Origin: JAFGPL01 sp963781805 | GTDB lineage: Bacteria > Bacteroidota > Bacteroidia > Bacteroidales > UBA10428 | Length of the DNA stretch: 64,000 nt | Assembly: GCA_963781805.1 (NCBI GenBank) | Contig: CAWAHF010000004.1 | Span: 3,782,001-3,846,000, forward strand | Reading direction: 5' to 3' | Shown here: positions 27,138 through 36,538 of the stretch, piece after piece | Layout: each line of letters starts with the position of its first letter | How positions within the stretch are numbered: position 1 is the first letter of the stretch | The notes under the pieces: model-generated | The model's input: the letters and a program-made list of their open reading frames with translations, nothing else | What the model was told of the DNA's origin: nothing | Databases searched by the model: none | Position numbers and translations under genes: made by a program

Positions 27138-27312
27138 ATATAAATTTTTCTGTAATTTTTTCTCTTCTTCGAATTATGTCAAAAATTAACGGGGTTAAGT
27201 TGTCTCATCCTATCTTTGTATATTGGTTAATAAAATTTGTTACCGGAAATGTTCAGTAAGAATATTTTTACCGGATTAGGGTATGGATTATTTTGGATAA
27301 AAAAAATAGTGG

Positions 27313-28153
27313 ATGGACTTCACCCTGAAAACATATCGGAATTTACTTGAGGCACTGCAAAAAAAAGGATATTACTTTCAGCACTTCGATCAGTTTCTTG
27401 AAAAGCCAAAGGAAAGAGTGGTTATACTGAGACATGATGTGGATTTGATTCCTTCCAATTCCTTGCGAACGGCGAAATTGGAGAACCAAATTGGTATCAC
27501 GGGCAGCTATTATCTCAGATCGGTGCCGGCAAGCTTCGATGAAATGATAATGTCTGAGATTGCAAAACTTGGCCATGAAATCGGCTATCATTATGAAAAC
27601 CTGACTACCTGCAAGGGAGATATGGCTTGCGCTATTAAAGATTTTGAGAATAATTTGGCACGGTTTCGGGAACTGGTTCCTGTGAAAACCATTTGTATGC
27701 ACGGTAGTCCGCTGAGTAGATGGGATAGCCGTAAGCTCTGGGAAAAATATAATTACCGGGATTATGGAGTGATTGGAGAGCCATATTTTGATATTGATTT
27801 TACGAAAGTGCTATACCTTACCGATACAGGCAGGAGGTGGGATGGGGAGAGTGTTAGTGTGAGGGATAAAATTAGTTTCAAGTTTCAAGTTCCGGGTTCA
27901 GAGTTTGGAGTTTGGAGTTCAGAGTTCAGGGTTATTGAATGCAAAATATAATTTTCGGTCGACGAATGATATTATTGATGCCATTGAGAGTTCCTCACTT
28001 CCGGATAAAATTATGATTACAATGTATACGCAGCGGTGGGATGATCGGGCATAGCCGTGGGTAAAGGAGCTGGTGATGTAGAATATGAAGAATGTGGTAA
28101 AAAGGGTGTTGGTGATGAGGAGGGGGAGAGGGAAAAGAGGTATAGGGGAATAG
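27313..28153 (+). pseudogene. NodB-like deacetylase-family gene broken by heptamer repeats and stops
   Basis: The first 195 or so codons align with the intact relative at 16.3 kb: ILRHDVDLIPSNSLRTAKLE, GHEIGYHYENLT, TICMHGSPLSRWDS, NYRDYGVIGEPYF and TDTGRRWDGESV. The sequence then enters a seven-base repeat (GTTTGGA/GTTCAGA type, about 27895-27935), after which homology resumes in a different frame. That part reads LLNAKYNFRSTNDIIDAIES, then KIMITMYTQRWDDRA, a stop, PWVKELVM, a stop, and NMKNVVKRV, matching the C-terminus of the relative. The gene is therefore out of frame and has two further stops. In the first frame it ends at 27951. Confidence 0.82.
27895..27936. repeat. Heptanucleotide repeat inside the broken deacetylase gene
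   Basis: Consecutive GTTCAGA, GTTTGGA, GTTTGGA, GTTCAGA, GTTCAGG units. The insert lies between conserved parts of the coding sequence and accounts for the change of frame. Confidence 0.75.
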
Positions 28154-29037
28154 GGGAATAGGGAGGATAAACAGTAAACAAATTTCAGGAAAAGTCAAAT
28201 CAAATCTTCCACCTGTGTTATTACTTCGGGGGGCAGGCGCTTTAGAAAAGAGGGAGACGTCTTTTAACCGGCTTTAAAGTATATTATAGGCTGTATTGAC
28301 AAGCTATTCCAGATGATCTGTGATGCAGGTTGCTCTTTTCTGCCCTGGCAGGGGAGATACAGAGAGGTCAGGTGCTGCAGACTTTGTATCTTTGAGTATA
28401 CTACGGTTAATTGCTTTTATAGCAAAGTGACACAAGTATTTTTGCTAAGGGAATATTTTCTTCTGATGGTTTTGACTAATTAGCCGGGAAAGGCTTTTTA
28501 GTAATGAAAATATACCCCTCCGTCCTGTGGACACCTCCCCTAAAAATAGGGGAGGAAAAAATTCCTCTGTCTGCTTGAAGGCAGTCACCCTCCCGCTTAG
28601 GGGCGGGACTGGCTTTTCTGAAAGGGGGGGAAATCCCCCGGCCTTCGGCCACCCCCTTTTTCAAAGGGGGAGAAATCCCCCAGCCTTCGGCCACCCCCTT
28701 TAGAAAAGGGGGAGGAATCCCCCGGCCTGCAGCCACCCCCTTTAGAAAAGGGGGAAGGACCACACAGCTTTTAAAATATATTTCTGCGAAAATTTGACAG
28801 GCGACAGACTGGTCTGAGGGAAATCTTTTCTTTGCACATCGGCTGTATATCTTTTCTGCAAACCCTCTGCGAACATCTGCGGGAGATCTCTTATGCTGCA
28901 AGTTGAAAAGGCCGATACTGAGAAGACGTAAATGATTATGGAAAAGGATTGAGTTTATTTTTAATTTATAAAACTTGAAATTTGGATTAAATTCTTTTTT
29001 ATAAAAGAGCTGTAAAGGGTTGTTTCATATAATAATG
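28154..29037. repeat. Gene-free stretch with C/G-run hairpin repeats
   Basis: No credible gene. From about 28540 to 28760 there are three or four copies of a roughly 50-base unit: CCCCC, a small palindrome (GGCCTTCGGCC or GGCCTGCAGCC), ACCCCCTTT, and AAAGGGGGA. The palindromes vary in sequence but keep pairing. The long minus-strand open frame across it (28476-28901) is a by-product of the repeats. An octamer run AGGGGAAT is present at 28143-28162. Confidence 0.7.
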
Positions 29038-29045
29038 TATTTTTG
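29038..29045 (+). promoter_or_regulatory. Possible -7 promoter box for wecB
   Basis: TATTTTTG matches TAnnTTTG, 23 bases before the wecB ATG. A -33 TTTG at the usual distance is not evident, so the call is weak. Confidence 0.35.
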
Positions 29046-29068
29046 CAGGGATGTTAAATTTTTGATCT

Positions 29069-30229
29069 ATGAAAATTATCTCTGTTGTAGGCGCACGTCC
29101 GAATTTTATGAAAATAGCTCCGTTTATCCGGGCAATTGAGGCAACTAATCAAAAGTCAACCCATTCAAAAACTGAACATATCCTGGTGCACACTGGTCAG
29201 CATTATGACGACCGGATGTCACGGACTTTTTTCGAAGAGCTGGGCATACCTGATGCCGATATTAATCTGGGCATCGGATCGGGAACACATGCCGAACAGG
29301 TAGGGCAGACGATGATTGCGTTTGAAAAGGTGCTTCAGTCTGAAAAACCAGACTGGGTAGTTGTGGTGGGGGATGTAAATGCTACCCTGGCTTGTTCTGT
29401 AACTGCAAAAAAAGAACATGTCATGTGTTGTCATATCGAGGCAGGGTTGCGATCGGGTGATATGTCCATGCCTGAGGAAATTAACCGGCTCGTTACCGAC
29501 AGGCTCTCGGATCTGCTGCTTACTCCCGATGAACTTTCCGGAGTAAATCTTCGCCGGGAAGGTGTGCCGGAAGATAAAATCAAATTTGTCGGCAATATCA
29601 TGATTGATACGCTGGAGGCAAACAGGGATAAGGCTGAAAAGCTGGATTTGTATGGTATTTTTGAGAGAAATTCTATCAATTCGTCCTATAAATTATTCAG
29701 CAATGCTTATATACCACGGGTGGCATCGATGACTTTGCACCGGCCTTCGAATGTGGATCACCGGGAGATTTTAACTGCATTGACCCAGTTTTTGGTAAAT
29801 GAGATTTGCAGGGATATGCCGCTGGTCTGGGCGGTGCATCCCCGTGCCAGGAAAATGCTGGAACAATTCGGATTGTGGGAGGATGTGTATCATAACAAAA
29901 ACCTTATACTGCTTGAACCTATCGGATATCTGGAAATGCTAAAGCTTAATATGAGGTCGAAAATCATGCTTACAGACAGCGGAGGACTGCAGGAAGAATG
30001 TACTATATTAGGTACTCCTTGTCTTACCATGCGCTGGAATACCGAGAGGCCGATTACCTTAAGGGAGCATGGGGGGGCGAGTATACTGGTCGGGAATAAT
30101 ATCGAACGCATCCGGGAAGAATATTACAACACCTTATCCAAACCCCGTGTACCTTACAGGCCTGATAAATGGGACGGGCATACGGCGGAGCGATGTCTGG
30201 AGACGATTTTGGGGGTTTCTTTGAGATAA
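29069..30229 (+). CDS. wecB: Non-hydrolysing UDP-N-acetylglucosamine 2-epimerase
   Basis: 386 aa. Interconverts UDP-GlcNAc and UDP-ManNAc in the cytoplasm, supplying N-acetylmannosamine-type sugars. Family motifs: VVGARPNFMKIAPFIRAIE at the start, VHTGQHYDDRMS, VVVGDVNATLA, CHIEAGLRSGDMSMPEEINR, THLxRPSN-like TLHRPSNVD, and TDSGGLQEECTILGTPCLTM with RPIT after it near the C-terminus. Length is standard. It is the last gene of the polysaccharide locus, separated from the rest by about 900 bases of repeats, and is directly followed by the second repeat array. Confidence 0.96.
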   Translation: MKIISVVGARPNFMKIAPFIRAIEATNQKSTHSKTEHILVHTGQHYDDRMSRTFFEELGIPDADINLGIGSGTHAEQVGQTMIAFEKVLQSEKPDWVVVVGDVNATLACSVTAKKEHVMCCHIEAGLRSGDMSMPEEINRLVTDRLSDLLLTPDELSGVNLRREGVPEDKIKFVGNIMIDTLEANRDKAEKLDLYGIFERNSINSSYKLFSNAYIPRVASMTLHRPSNVDHREILTALTQFLVNEICRDMPLVWAVHPRARKMLEQFGLWEDVYHNKNLILLEPIGYLEMLKLNMRSKIMLTDSGGLQEECTILGTPCLTMRWNTERPITLREHGGASILVGNNIERIREEYYNTLSKPRVPYRPDKWDGHTAERCLETILGVSLR

Positions 30230-30236
30230 TTTTGCT

Positions 30237-31880
30237 CTGGTTACATTATTTTAGAAATCCCCCTGCCGCTTGAAATCCCCCTGCCGCTTGAAAGCGGCTA
30301 TCCCCCTTTAGGAAAGGGGGGAGGAAATCCCCCTATCTGCCTAAAGGCAGATTTCCCCCTTTTATCAAAGGGGGAGAAATCCCCCGTTCGCCTGATGGCG
30401 ACCACCCCCTTTTATCAAAGGGGGAGTTTATGCTGCCAACATTAAACAATGATTTTAGACTTTTGGCAGGAAAGTTCAATATTATACAATGTTTATTTCA
30501 GTCACGAAAAGCATTCCCCCTTAAAAAAGAGAGTCAGGGGTTGTATCATGGAAATTTACGATAATTCAAAATTTAATTACATTATAACTAAAGCCAATAA
30601 ATAATACACAAGCAATTTCCCCTTATTCAAAACAACCCCCCTCCCCTCCCGACAGAATAGCCGGGACAGGCTCTTTAATAAGGGGGAGTTTATGCTGCTG
30701 ACATTAAACAATGATTTTAGACTTTTGGCAGAAAAGTTCAATATTATCGATTGTTTCTTCATTTTACGAAAGCCATTCCCCCTATGCAAAGGGGGAGTTC
30801 GTGCTGCTAAAATCGAACAATATTTTTAACTAGTGTCATGTCAATCTTATTATGTCATATAGTCACCCTGAACTTGATTCAGGGTCTCTGGAAGATTAAA
30901 GAGATTAGCTTCGCTGAGCCTTTTAGGGTTCCGAATCAAGTTCGGAATGACTTTACCGTTTTTTAATACTTGACATAACACTAGTATTCTATGCACTTCA
31001 ATAATTCCCAAAGTTTATTTCAGTCACGAAAAGCATTCCCCCTTAAAAAAGAGAGTCAGGGGTTGTATCATGGAAATTTACGATAATTCAAAATTTAATT
31101 ACATTATAACCAAAGCCAATAAATAATACACAAGCAATTTCCCCTTATTCAAAACAACCCCCCTCCCCTCCCGACAGAATAGCCGGGACAGGCTCTTTGC
31201 TAAGGGGGAGTTTATGCTGCCAACATTAAACAATGATTTTAGATTTTAGACAGGAAAGTTCAATATTATCGATTGTTTCTTCATTTTACGAAAGCCATTC
31301 CCCCTTAAAAAAGGGGGATAGGGGGTTGTAAAAGGAAACTATACTATAATTCAGAATTTAATTACATTATAACCAAAACCAATATAAAATACACAAGTTA
31401 TTCCCCCTTATTCAAAACAACCCCCTCCCCTCCCGACAGAATAGCCGGGACAGGCTCTTTGCTAAGGGGGAGTTTATGCTGCTGACATTAAACAATGATT
31501 TTAGACTTTTGGCAGGAAAGTTCAATATTATACAATGTTTATTTCAGTCACGAAAAGCATTCCCCCTTAAAAAAGGGGGCCAGGCTTGTCCGCCGAAGTT
31601 TAAGCGTAGGCGGAGGGTTGTGCCATGAAAATTTACGATAATTCAAAATTTAATTACATTATAACCAAAGCCAATAAATAATACACAAGCAATTTCCCTT
31701 TATTCAAAACAACCCCCCAACCCTCCCGACAGAATAGCCGGGACAGGCTCTTTGCTAAGGGGGAGTTCACGCTGCTAATTTTAAAAAATGATTATAATTA
31801 TTATTCAGGAAAGTCCAATTTTATCCAATGTTTCTTCCTTTCACGAAAGTCATTCTCCCTTAACTAAATGACATTGGGGG
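30237..31880. repeat. Second long repeat array, homologous to 1-1440
   Basis: 1.64 kb without a gene. The first 190 bases carry CCCCC/GGGGG units with variable small palindromes as at 28.6 kb. From about 30430 the same tandem units as at 1-1440 appear in the same orientation: AAGGGGGAGTT, an AT-rich core, CATTCCCCCTTAAAAAAG, then ACATTATAACCAAAGCC. At least four copies carry the palindromic insert CCCGACAGAATAGCCGGGAC. One unit is interrupted by the MITE at 30833-30981. Confidence 0.85.
30833..30981. mobile_element. 149-bp MITE with TA target duplication
   Basis: Ends are GTGTCATGTCAA and TTGACATAACAC (inverse, one mismatch in 12). TA flanks both sides (30831-30832 and 30982-30983). Uninterrupted sister units elsewhere (near 781-800) read straight across the site with a single TA, which shows the empty target. 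The interior holds two palindromes (CCCTGAA...TTCAGGG and TTCCGAA...TTCGGAA) and no gene. TA duplication is the mark of IS630/Tc1-mariner transposition. Confidence 0.75.
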
Positions 31881-31979
31881 CAAGCTGGTCAGAAGGAAAT
31901 TAATTAACCGAAAATTTTCAATAAACAGTTCCTGATAAGTGCAATATTCATCCGAATCCAACAATCAAAATCTTCTGAG

Positions 31980-31987
31980 TATATTTG
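31980..31987 (+). promoter_or_regulatory. Promoter -7 box before the Wzi-like gene
   Basis: TATATTTG, a perfect TAnnTTTG box, 23 bases upstream of the ATG at 32011. The -33 element is not clear. Confidence 0.5.
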
Positions 31988-32010
31988 TAAAAATCTTCAG
32001 ATAGCATCCG

Positions 32011-33615
32011 ATGAGACACATACTTTTCCTTTTAGGATTTTTTCTTGCACTTATCCCGGATTCTTTTAGTCAGGAAGTATACCAGCATATTTCGTCCACC
32101 GAAATCTATGCATTTTTGGATGAAATGGCCAACGAAGGGTATATTGAGATTAATTCGGCTGTAAAGCCCTATTCACGCAGGTATATTGCGTTAAAGCTGG
32201 AAGAACTGAACCAGAAAATTCAAGAACTGAACCAGAGACAACAGAAGGAATTACTGTTTTATCTGAAAGATTTTAATAAAGAGCTGAAACCCGATAAAAA
32301 CTTTGACAAGCGATTCGATATCTTTTATTATAAGGATTCCTTGTTTACCTTTTCTTTTAATCCTATCCTTGGGTTTCAATACTGGACGAATGATAACGGA
32401 ACCAATTATCATCGCCGGAACGGGGGTGAAGTATTTGCTTATGTGGGAGAGCACGTTGGTATTTATGCCAGTCTGACCGATAATCACGAAGATAAAGTTC
32501 TTTCAGGGGTGAAATACCTGGATACCCGTCCCGGAGCAAAATATAAAAGCGGAAATGACTACAGCGAAATGCGAGGAGGAATAACCTATTCATGGAAGTG
32601 GGGAAGCATTGGTCTGGTGAAAGATCATTTTGAATGGGGGACCAATTACCATTATCCCAGCATTCTATCAGGCAAAATTCCTTCGGTGGCACAGCTGAAA
32701 CTGGTGATGAAACCGGCAAAATGGTTTGAATTTAACTACATCCATGCCTGGCTGGTTTCGGGTGTGGTTGACAGTCTGCGCTCATATCAGTTTACCAACA
32801 GCTATGGCACCGGGACAAGAATAGTGTATCGGAAAAAGTTTATTGCGGCCAATTTTTTTACATTCCGGCCCTTTAAAAAATTTTATGCATCGGTTGGGAA
32901 TTCGATTGTCTATAGCGATATGGATGCCCATCCGGCTTATTTGATCCCGTTTTTGTTGTATAAATCCATCGATCATACCCTCAATCAAAACGGAGGTAAT
33001 AATGGTGGCCAGAATTCACAATTTTTTATCGATATCAGTTCCCGCCAAATAAACCATCTGCATCTGTATGCCACCCTGTTTTTTGATGATGTGGCCATAT
33101 ATCGTCTCAAAGAGAATGGACATCTTGATACATATAGCCTGAACGCCGGTTTCAGAATTTCAGACTTAATACCTAATACTTTTTTCACTTTTGAATATTT
33201 TCAAAGTTACCCGCTGGTATATAAGCACGATATGCCAACAACAACATTTGAATCGAACTTATATAATATTGGACATTACCTGCAGGATAATTCGCGTGGT
33301 TACTATACGGAATTGGCATTTCGTCCGCTGCGAGGTTTATATCTTAAGATGTATTATAATAATGCCCGCCACGGACTTGATTATACAGAATTGGGAACAA
33401 AAAGGCTGGATGCAATTACTCATTTTCTCGACACCATCGACTGGAAGCAGACTACATTCGGATTAAGTGCGAGTTATCAGCTCCTGAATGATATCTTTGT
33501 TTTTGCCGGTTACGAACATATGAATACCACCGGCAATGCGAACAAATACACCACACCTTATTTTCGGGGGAATATCAATACATTTTCGTTTGGGCTGGGA
33601 TATGCGTTTCATTAG
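32011..33615 (+). CDS. Capsule-assembly Wzi-like outer-membrane protein
   Basis: 534 aa. N-terminal signal peptide (MRHILFLLGFFLALIPDSFS, cleavage before QE), a helical stretch rich in Glu/Gln/Leu around 55-95, then many alternating beta segments with aromatic ends and a C-terminus GLGYAFH typical of beta barrels. The layout (helical N-terminal part, 16- to 18-strand barrel) fits the Wzi family, which anchors or helps assemble capsule at the outer membrane. It comes after the second repeat array next to the polysaccharide locus, consistent with that role. Annotation as a generic outer-membrane barrel remains possible. Confidence 0.75.
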   Translation: MRHILFLLGFFLALIPDSFSQEVYQHISSTEIYAFLDEMANEGYIEINSAVKPYSRRYIALKLEELNQKIQELNQRQQKELLFYLKDFNKELKPDKNFDKRFDIFYYKDSLFTFSFNPILGFQYWTNDNGTNYHRRNGGEVFAYVGEHVGIYASLTDNHEDKVLSGVKYLDTRPGAKYKSGNDYSEMRGGITYSWKWGSIGLVKDHFEWGTNYHYPSILSGKIPSVAQLKLVMKPAKWFEFNYIHAWLVSGVVDSLRSYQFTNSYGTGTRIVYRKKFIAANFFTFRPFKKFYASVGNSIVYSDMDAHPAYLIPFLLYKSIDHTLNQNGGNNGGQNSQFFIDISSRQINHLHLYATLFFDDVAIYRLKENGHLDTYSLNAGFRISDLIPNTFFTFEYFQSYPLVYKHDMPTTTFESNLYNIGHYLQDNSRGYYTELAFRPLRGLYLKMYYNNARHGLDYTELGTKRLDAITHFLDTIDWKQTTFGLSASYQLLNDIFVFAGYEHMNTTGNANKYTTPYFRGNINTFSFGLGYAFH

Positions 33616-34140
33616 TAAGAGGATATCGACTTTGTGAATTTTAAGCCGGTAAGATTCATTGGTAGTTGAAAGGGTTATAAAAAAACAAGTTTTGCACTGC
33701 AGATTAAAAATCCGATAGAATAATTTCGTGATTTGCGTTACTTAAGTTGCGCAATATGAGAATATAAATTTCCATTCCATTTATTAATTTTGGTATATAG
33801 ATCCTTCATTTTTTTGAGATAGAGAAGGCGAATCAGATCTTGTGTTAACATACAATTGGTTAAATTTTGAAAATGTACTTTAATGGAAGGAAAAGAACCA
33901 CCCCAGCCTGCACTAAATATTATGAGGAAAGTTCCGGCTGGCAAGCCTCCCTCCCGCTTTAAGGCGGGACAAGCTCTCCTAAAAACAGGAGGGGAGAAGA
34001 ACCACCCAAACCTTTGCAATAGCTTCGGCTTGCAAGCCTGCCTCTCCTAGAAACAGTTGAGAAAAGAACCACCCCTGCCTCCCGCCATTGCGGGACAGGC
34101 TCTCCTTAAATTAAGGAGGGGAAAAGAATTACCCCCAGGG
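33616..34140. repeat. Gene-free stretch with palindromic repeats
   Basis: 525 bases between convergent genes (Wzi-like and leuB). From 33895 to 34135 three loosely related units contain CTCCCGCxxT...GCGGGACAxGCTCTCC palindromes and AGGAGGGG runs. They resemble those at 24.6 and 28.6 kb. No clear terminator for either gene was found outside these hairpins, so they may serve as such. Confidence 0.6.
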
Positions 34141-35208
34141 CTAAGAAGATTTCAAAATAAATGCTTCCAGCCAATCTCCAACCTGGGAGGTTTTATGTGC
34201 ATTATCTTTTGTGATATCTTCGGTTACAACCCCGGCTTCAAGTGAAGCATTTACCGCAGTGCGAGTTATTTCAGCTTCTTTACGCAGATTCAAAGAATCG
34301 AGCATCATGGCTGCCGAAAGAATGGTTGCGAGCGGATTGGCAATGTTTTTTCCTGCTGCCTGGGGATAGGAACCATGGATGGGTTCGAATACGGAGGTAT
34401 GAATCCCGATGGAAGCCGATGGTAGCATTCCCAGAGATCCTGTGATCACAGAAGCTTCATCCGATAAAATATCTCCAAACATATTTTCGGTGACGATTAC
34501 ATCAAACCGGCTGGGCCACTGGATGATCTGCATGGCCGCATTATCAACAAACATATATTCCACTTCTACTTCCGGATATTCTTTTTCCATTTCCTGAATG
34601 GTTTCCCGCCACAACCTGGAAGTGGCAAGGATATTGGCTTTATCCACTGCAGTGAGTTTCTTCTTTCGTTTCAGGGCATATTCGAAGGCAAGCCGCGTTA
34701 CCCGGGATATTTCTTCCTTTGAATATACATTGGTGTCGTAAGCTTTTGTGCCGTCTTCGGTTCTGCCGCGCAGCTCGCCGTAATAAATGCCGCCTGTAAG
34801 TTCCCGGATCATCATAAAATCCACACCTTCAATCAGGTTTCGCTTGAGGGGGGATTTGTCCAGTAACGAAGCAAATGTACTTATCGGCCGGATATTGGCA
34901 TACAATCCCAGCTTTTTGCGCATGGCCAGCAATCCCTGTTCGGGTCTGATCCTGGCTTTGGGATCGTTGTCGTATTTCGGATGTCCGATGGCGCCGAACA
35001 GAATGGCATCTGAATATTTACAAAGCTCATAGGTCTCATCAGGAAAAGGATTCCCTGTTTTATCGATGGCTACGGCTCCAACCAGTGCTTCGTTGAATTC
35101 AAATCCGTGATTGAATTTTTTTTCAATGGCTTTAAGCACTTTAACTGCTTCCCTGACAATTTCGGGACCTATTCCGTCGCCGGGCAGCAGGGCAATTTTT
35201 GCTTTCAT
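34141..35208 (-). CDS. leuB: 3-isopropylmalate dehydrogenase
   Basis: 355 aa. NAD-dependent oxidative decarboxylation of 3-isopropylmalate in leucine synthesis. Motifs: LLPGDGIGPEIV at the start, IRPEQGLLAMRKKLGLYANI (substrate loop), IRELTGGIYYGE, DKANILATSRLW, and the signature MFGDILSDEASVITGSLGMLPSASI, followed by EPIHGSYPQAAGKNIANPLA. It is the last gene of the minus-strand leu operon and matches canonical LeuB better than its neighbour at 35.4 kb. Confidence 0.96.
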   Translation of the reverse strand: MKAKIALLPGDGIGPEIVREAVKVLKAIEKKFNHGFEFNEALVGAVAIDKTGNPFPDETYELCKYSDAILFGAIGHPKYDNDPKARIRPEQGLLAMRKKLGLYANIRPISTFASLLDKSPLKRNLIEGVDFMMIRELTGGIYYGELRGRTEDGTKAYDTNVYSKEEISRVTRLAFEYALKRKKKLTAVDKANILATSRLWRETIQEMEKEYPEVEVEYMFVDNAAMQIIQWPSRFDVIVTENMFGDILSDEASVITGSLGMLPSASIGIHTSVFEPIHGSYPQAAGKNIANPLATILSAAMMLDSLNLRKEAEITRTAVNASLEAGVVTEDITKDNAHKTSQVGDWLEAFILKSS

Positions 35209-35386
35209 TTTTTAGTAAATATTTATAAAAAGATTACATACCGAAATCAGGAATTCAGTTCAATGAATATCTTTGTTTTTGTTATAAGTGAATAGATATT
35301 TGCCACAAAAACACAAAGGCACTAAAATTCACCAAATGAGGAATCTGAAATTTTGATGAAATAATTCTTTTTCAGAATTTATAAAA

Positions 35387-36448
35387 TTATATTCCTTTTA
35401 CAACCAAATCTCCAACCTCGGAGGTGCTATATCCCATATGTCCGGCTGCCATACTTTTTAGCTTGTTGGCCGTAACATTGATGATGGAATCTTCTATTGC
35501 TTTGGCAGCTTTATCTTCACCCAGATGTTCCAGCATCATTCCGCCACAGGCAATCGAAGCCAGCGGATTGATGACATTTTTACCTGTATACTTGGGAGCA
35601 GAACCTCCAATGGGTTCAAACATCGAAACTCCTTCGGGATTGATGTTTCCTCCGGCTGCAATGCCCATTCCGCCCTGGGTAATGGCGCCGAGGTCAGTAA
35701 TGATATCGCCGAACATATTGGCAGTTACAATCACATCAAACCATTCGGGATTTTTAACCATCCACATACAGGTGGCATCCACGTGGTAGTATTCACGTTT
35801 GATGTCGGGGTAATCTTTTTCTCCGATTTCGTGAAATGCGCGTTCCCAAAGATCGAATACAAACGTGAGCACATTGGTTTTACCGCAAAGGGCTAGCGTT
35901 TTCTTCCTGTTACGTTTACGGGTATAATCAAAAGCATAGCGAAGACATCTTTCCACCTGCATGCGGCTGTAAACCATATTCTGTATAGCCACTTCGTCAG
36001 GGGTACCCTTCATCATAATTCCACCCATACCTGTATACACATCTCCGGAATTTTCACGAACCACTACATAGTCGATATGTTCAGGGCCCTTGTCTTTCAA
36101 AGGTGTGGGGACGCCGGGATAAAGTTTTACCGGTCTCAGGTTGATATATTGATCAAGGTCAAAACGCAGTTTGAGCAGAATCCCTTTTTCAAGAATTCCC
36201 GGTTTTACATCGGGATGACCGATGGCGCCAAGAAAGATGGCATCGAATTTTTTCAAATCATCAGCTGCCGATTCGGGTAAAACTTCACCTGTTTTCAGGT
36301 ATCTGTCACCGCCAAAATCGAATGTTTGAAAATTCATTGTAAAACCAAATTTTGAAGAGGCTGCTTTAAGTACTTTAACACCCTCGTTTACTACTTCAGG
36401 ACCTGTTCCGTCTCCGGGAAGAACTGCAATGTTGTATGTTTTCGCCAT
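35387..36448 (-). CDS. Second isopropylmalate/isocitrate dehydrogenase-family enzyme
   Basis: 353 aa of the same beta-decarboxylating dehydrogenase family as leuB: VLPGDGTGPEVVNEGVKVLK, GHPDVKPGILEKGILLKLRF, VVRENSGDVYTGMGG, KTNVLTFVFDLW and MFGDIITDLGAITQGGMGIA, then EPIGGSAPKYTGKNVINPLA. The substrate loop differs from the leuB one (LRFDLDQYINLRPVKLYPGV). In an operon that also holds a second LeuA-like synthase, it may act on 3-methylmalate from citramalate for isoleucine synthesis, or be a second LeuB. Sequence alone cannot decide. Confidence 0.88.
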   Translation of the reverse strand: MAKTYNIAVLPGDGTGPEVVNEGVKVLKAASSKFGFTMNFQTFDFGGDRYLKTGEVLPESAADDLKKFDAIFLGAIGHPDVKPGILEKGILLKLRFDLDQYINLRPVKLYPGVPTPLKDKGPEHIDYVVVRENSGDVYTGMGGIMMKGTPDEVAIQNMVYSRMQVERCLRYAFDYTRKRNRKKTLALCGKTNVLTFVFDLWERAFHEIGEKDYPDIKREYYHVDATCMWMVKNPEWFDVIVTANMFGDIITDLGAITQGGMGIAAGGNINPEGVSMFEPIGGSAPKYTGKNVINPLASIACGGMMLEHLGEDKAAKAIEDSIINVTANKLKSMAAGHMGYSTSEVGDLVVKGI

Positions 36449-36538
36449 AGAATAAATTTTTAAAAGATTGAAAAACCGAGCGCAATGATAATTAATAATT
36501 TAATATTAGGCAATAGTTTAGAAAAACTGATCCCCTGT

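Noticed and set aside
28476..28901. 141-codon open frame on the minus strand
   Set aside because: Most of it is translated C/G-run repeat (repeated PPFLKGVAEG-like text); it follows from the repeat structure and not from a gene.
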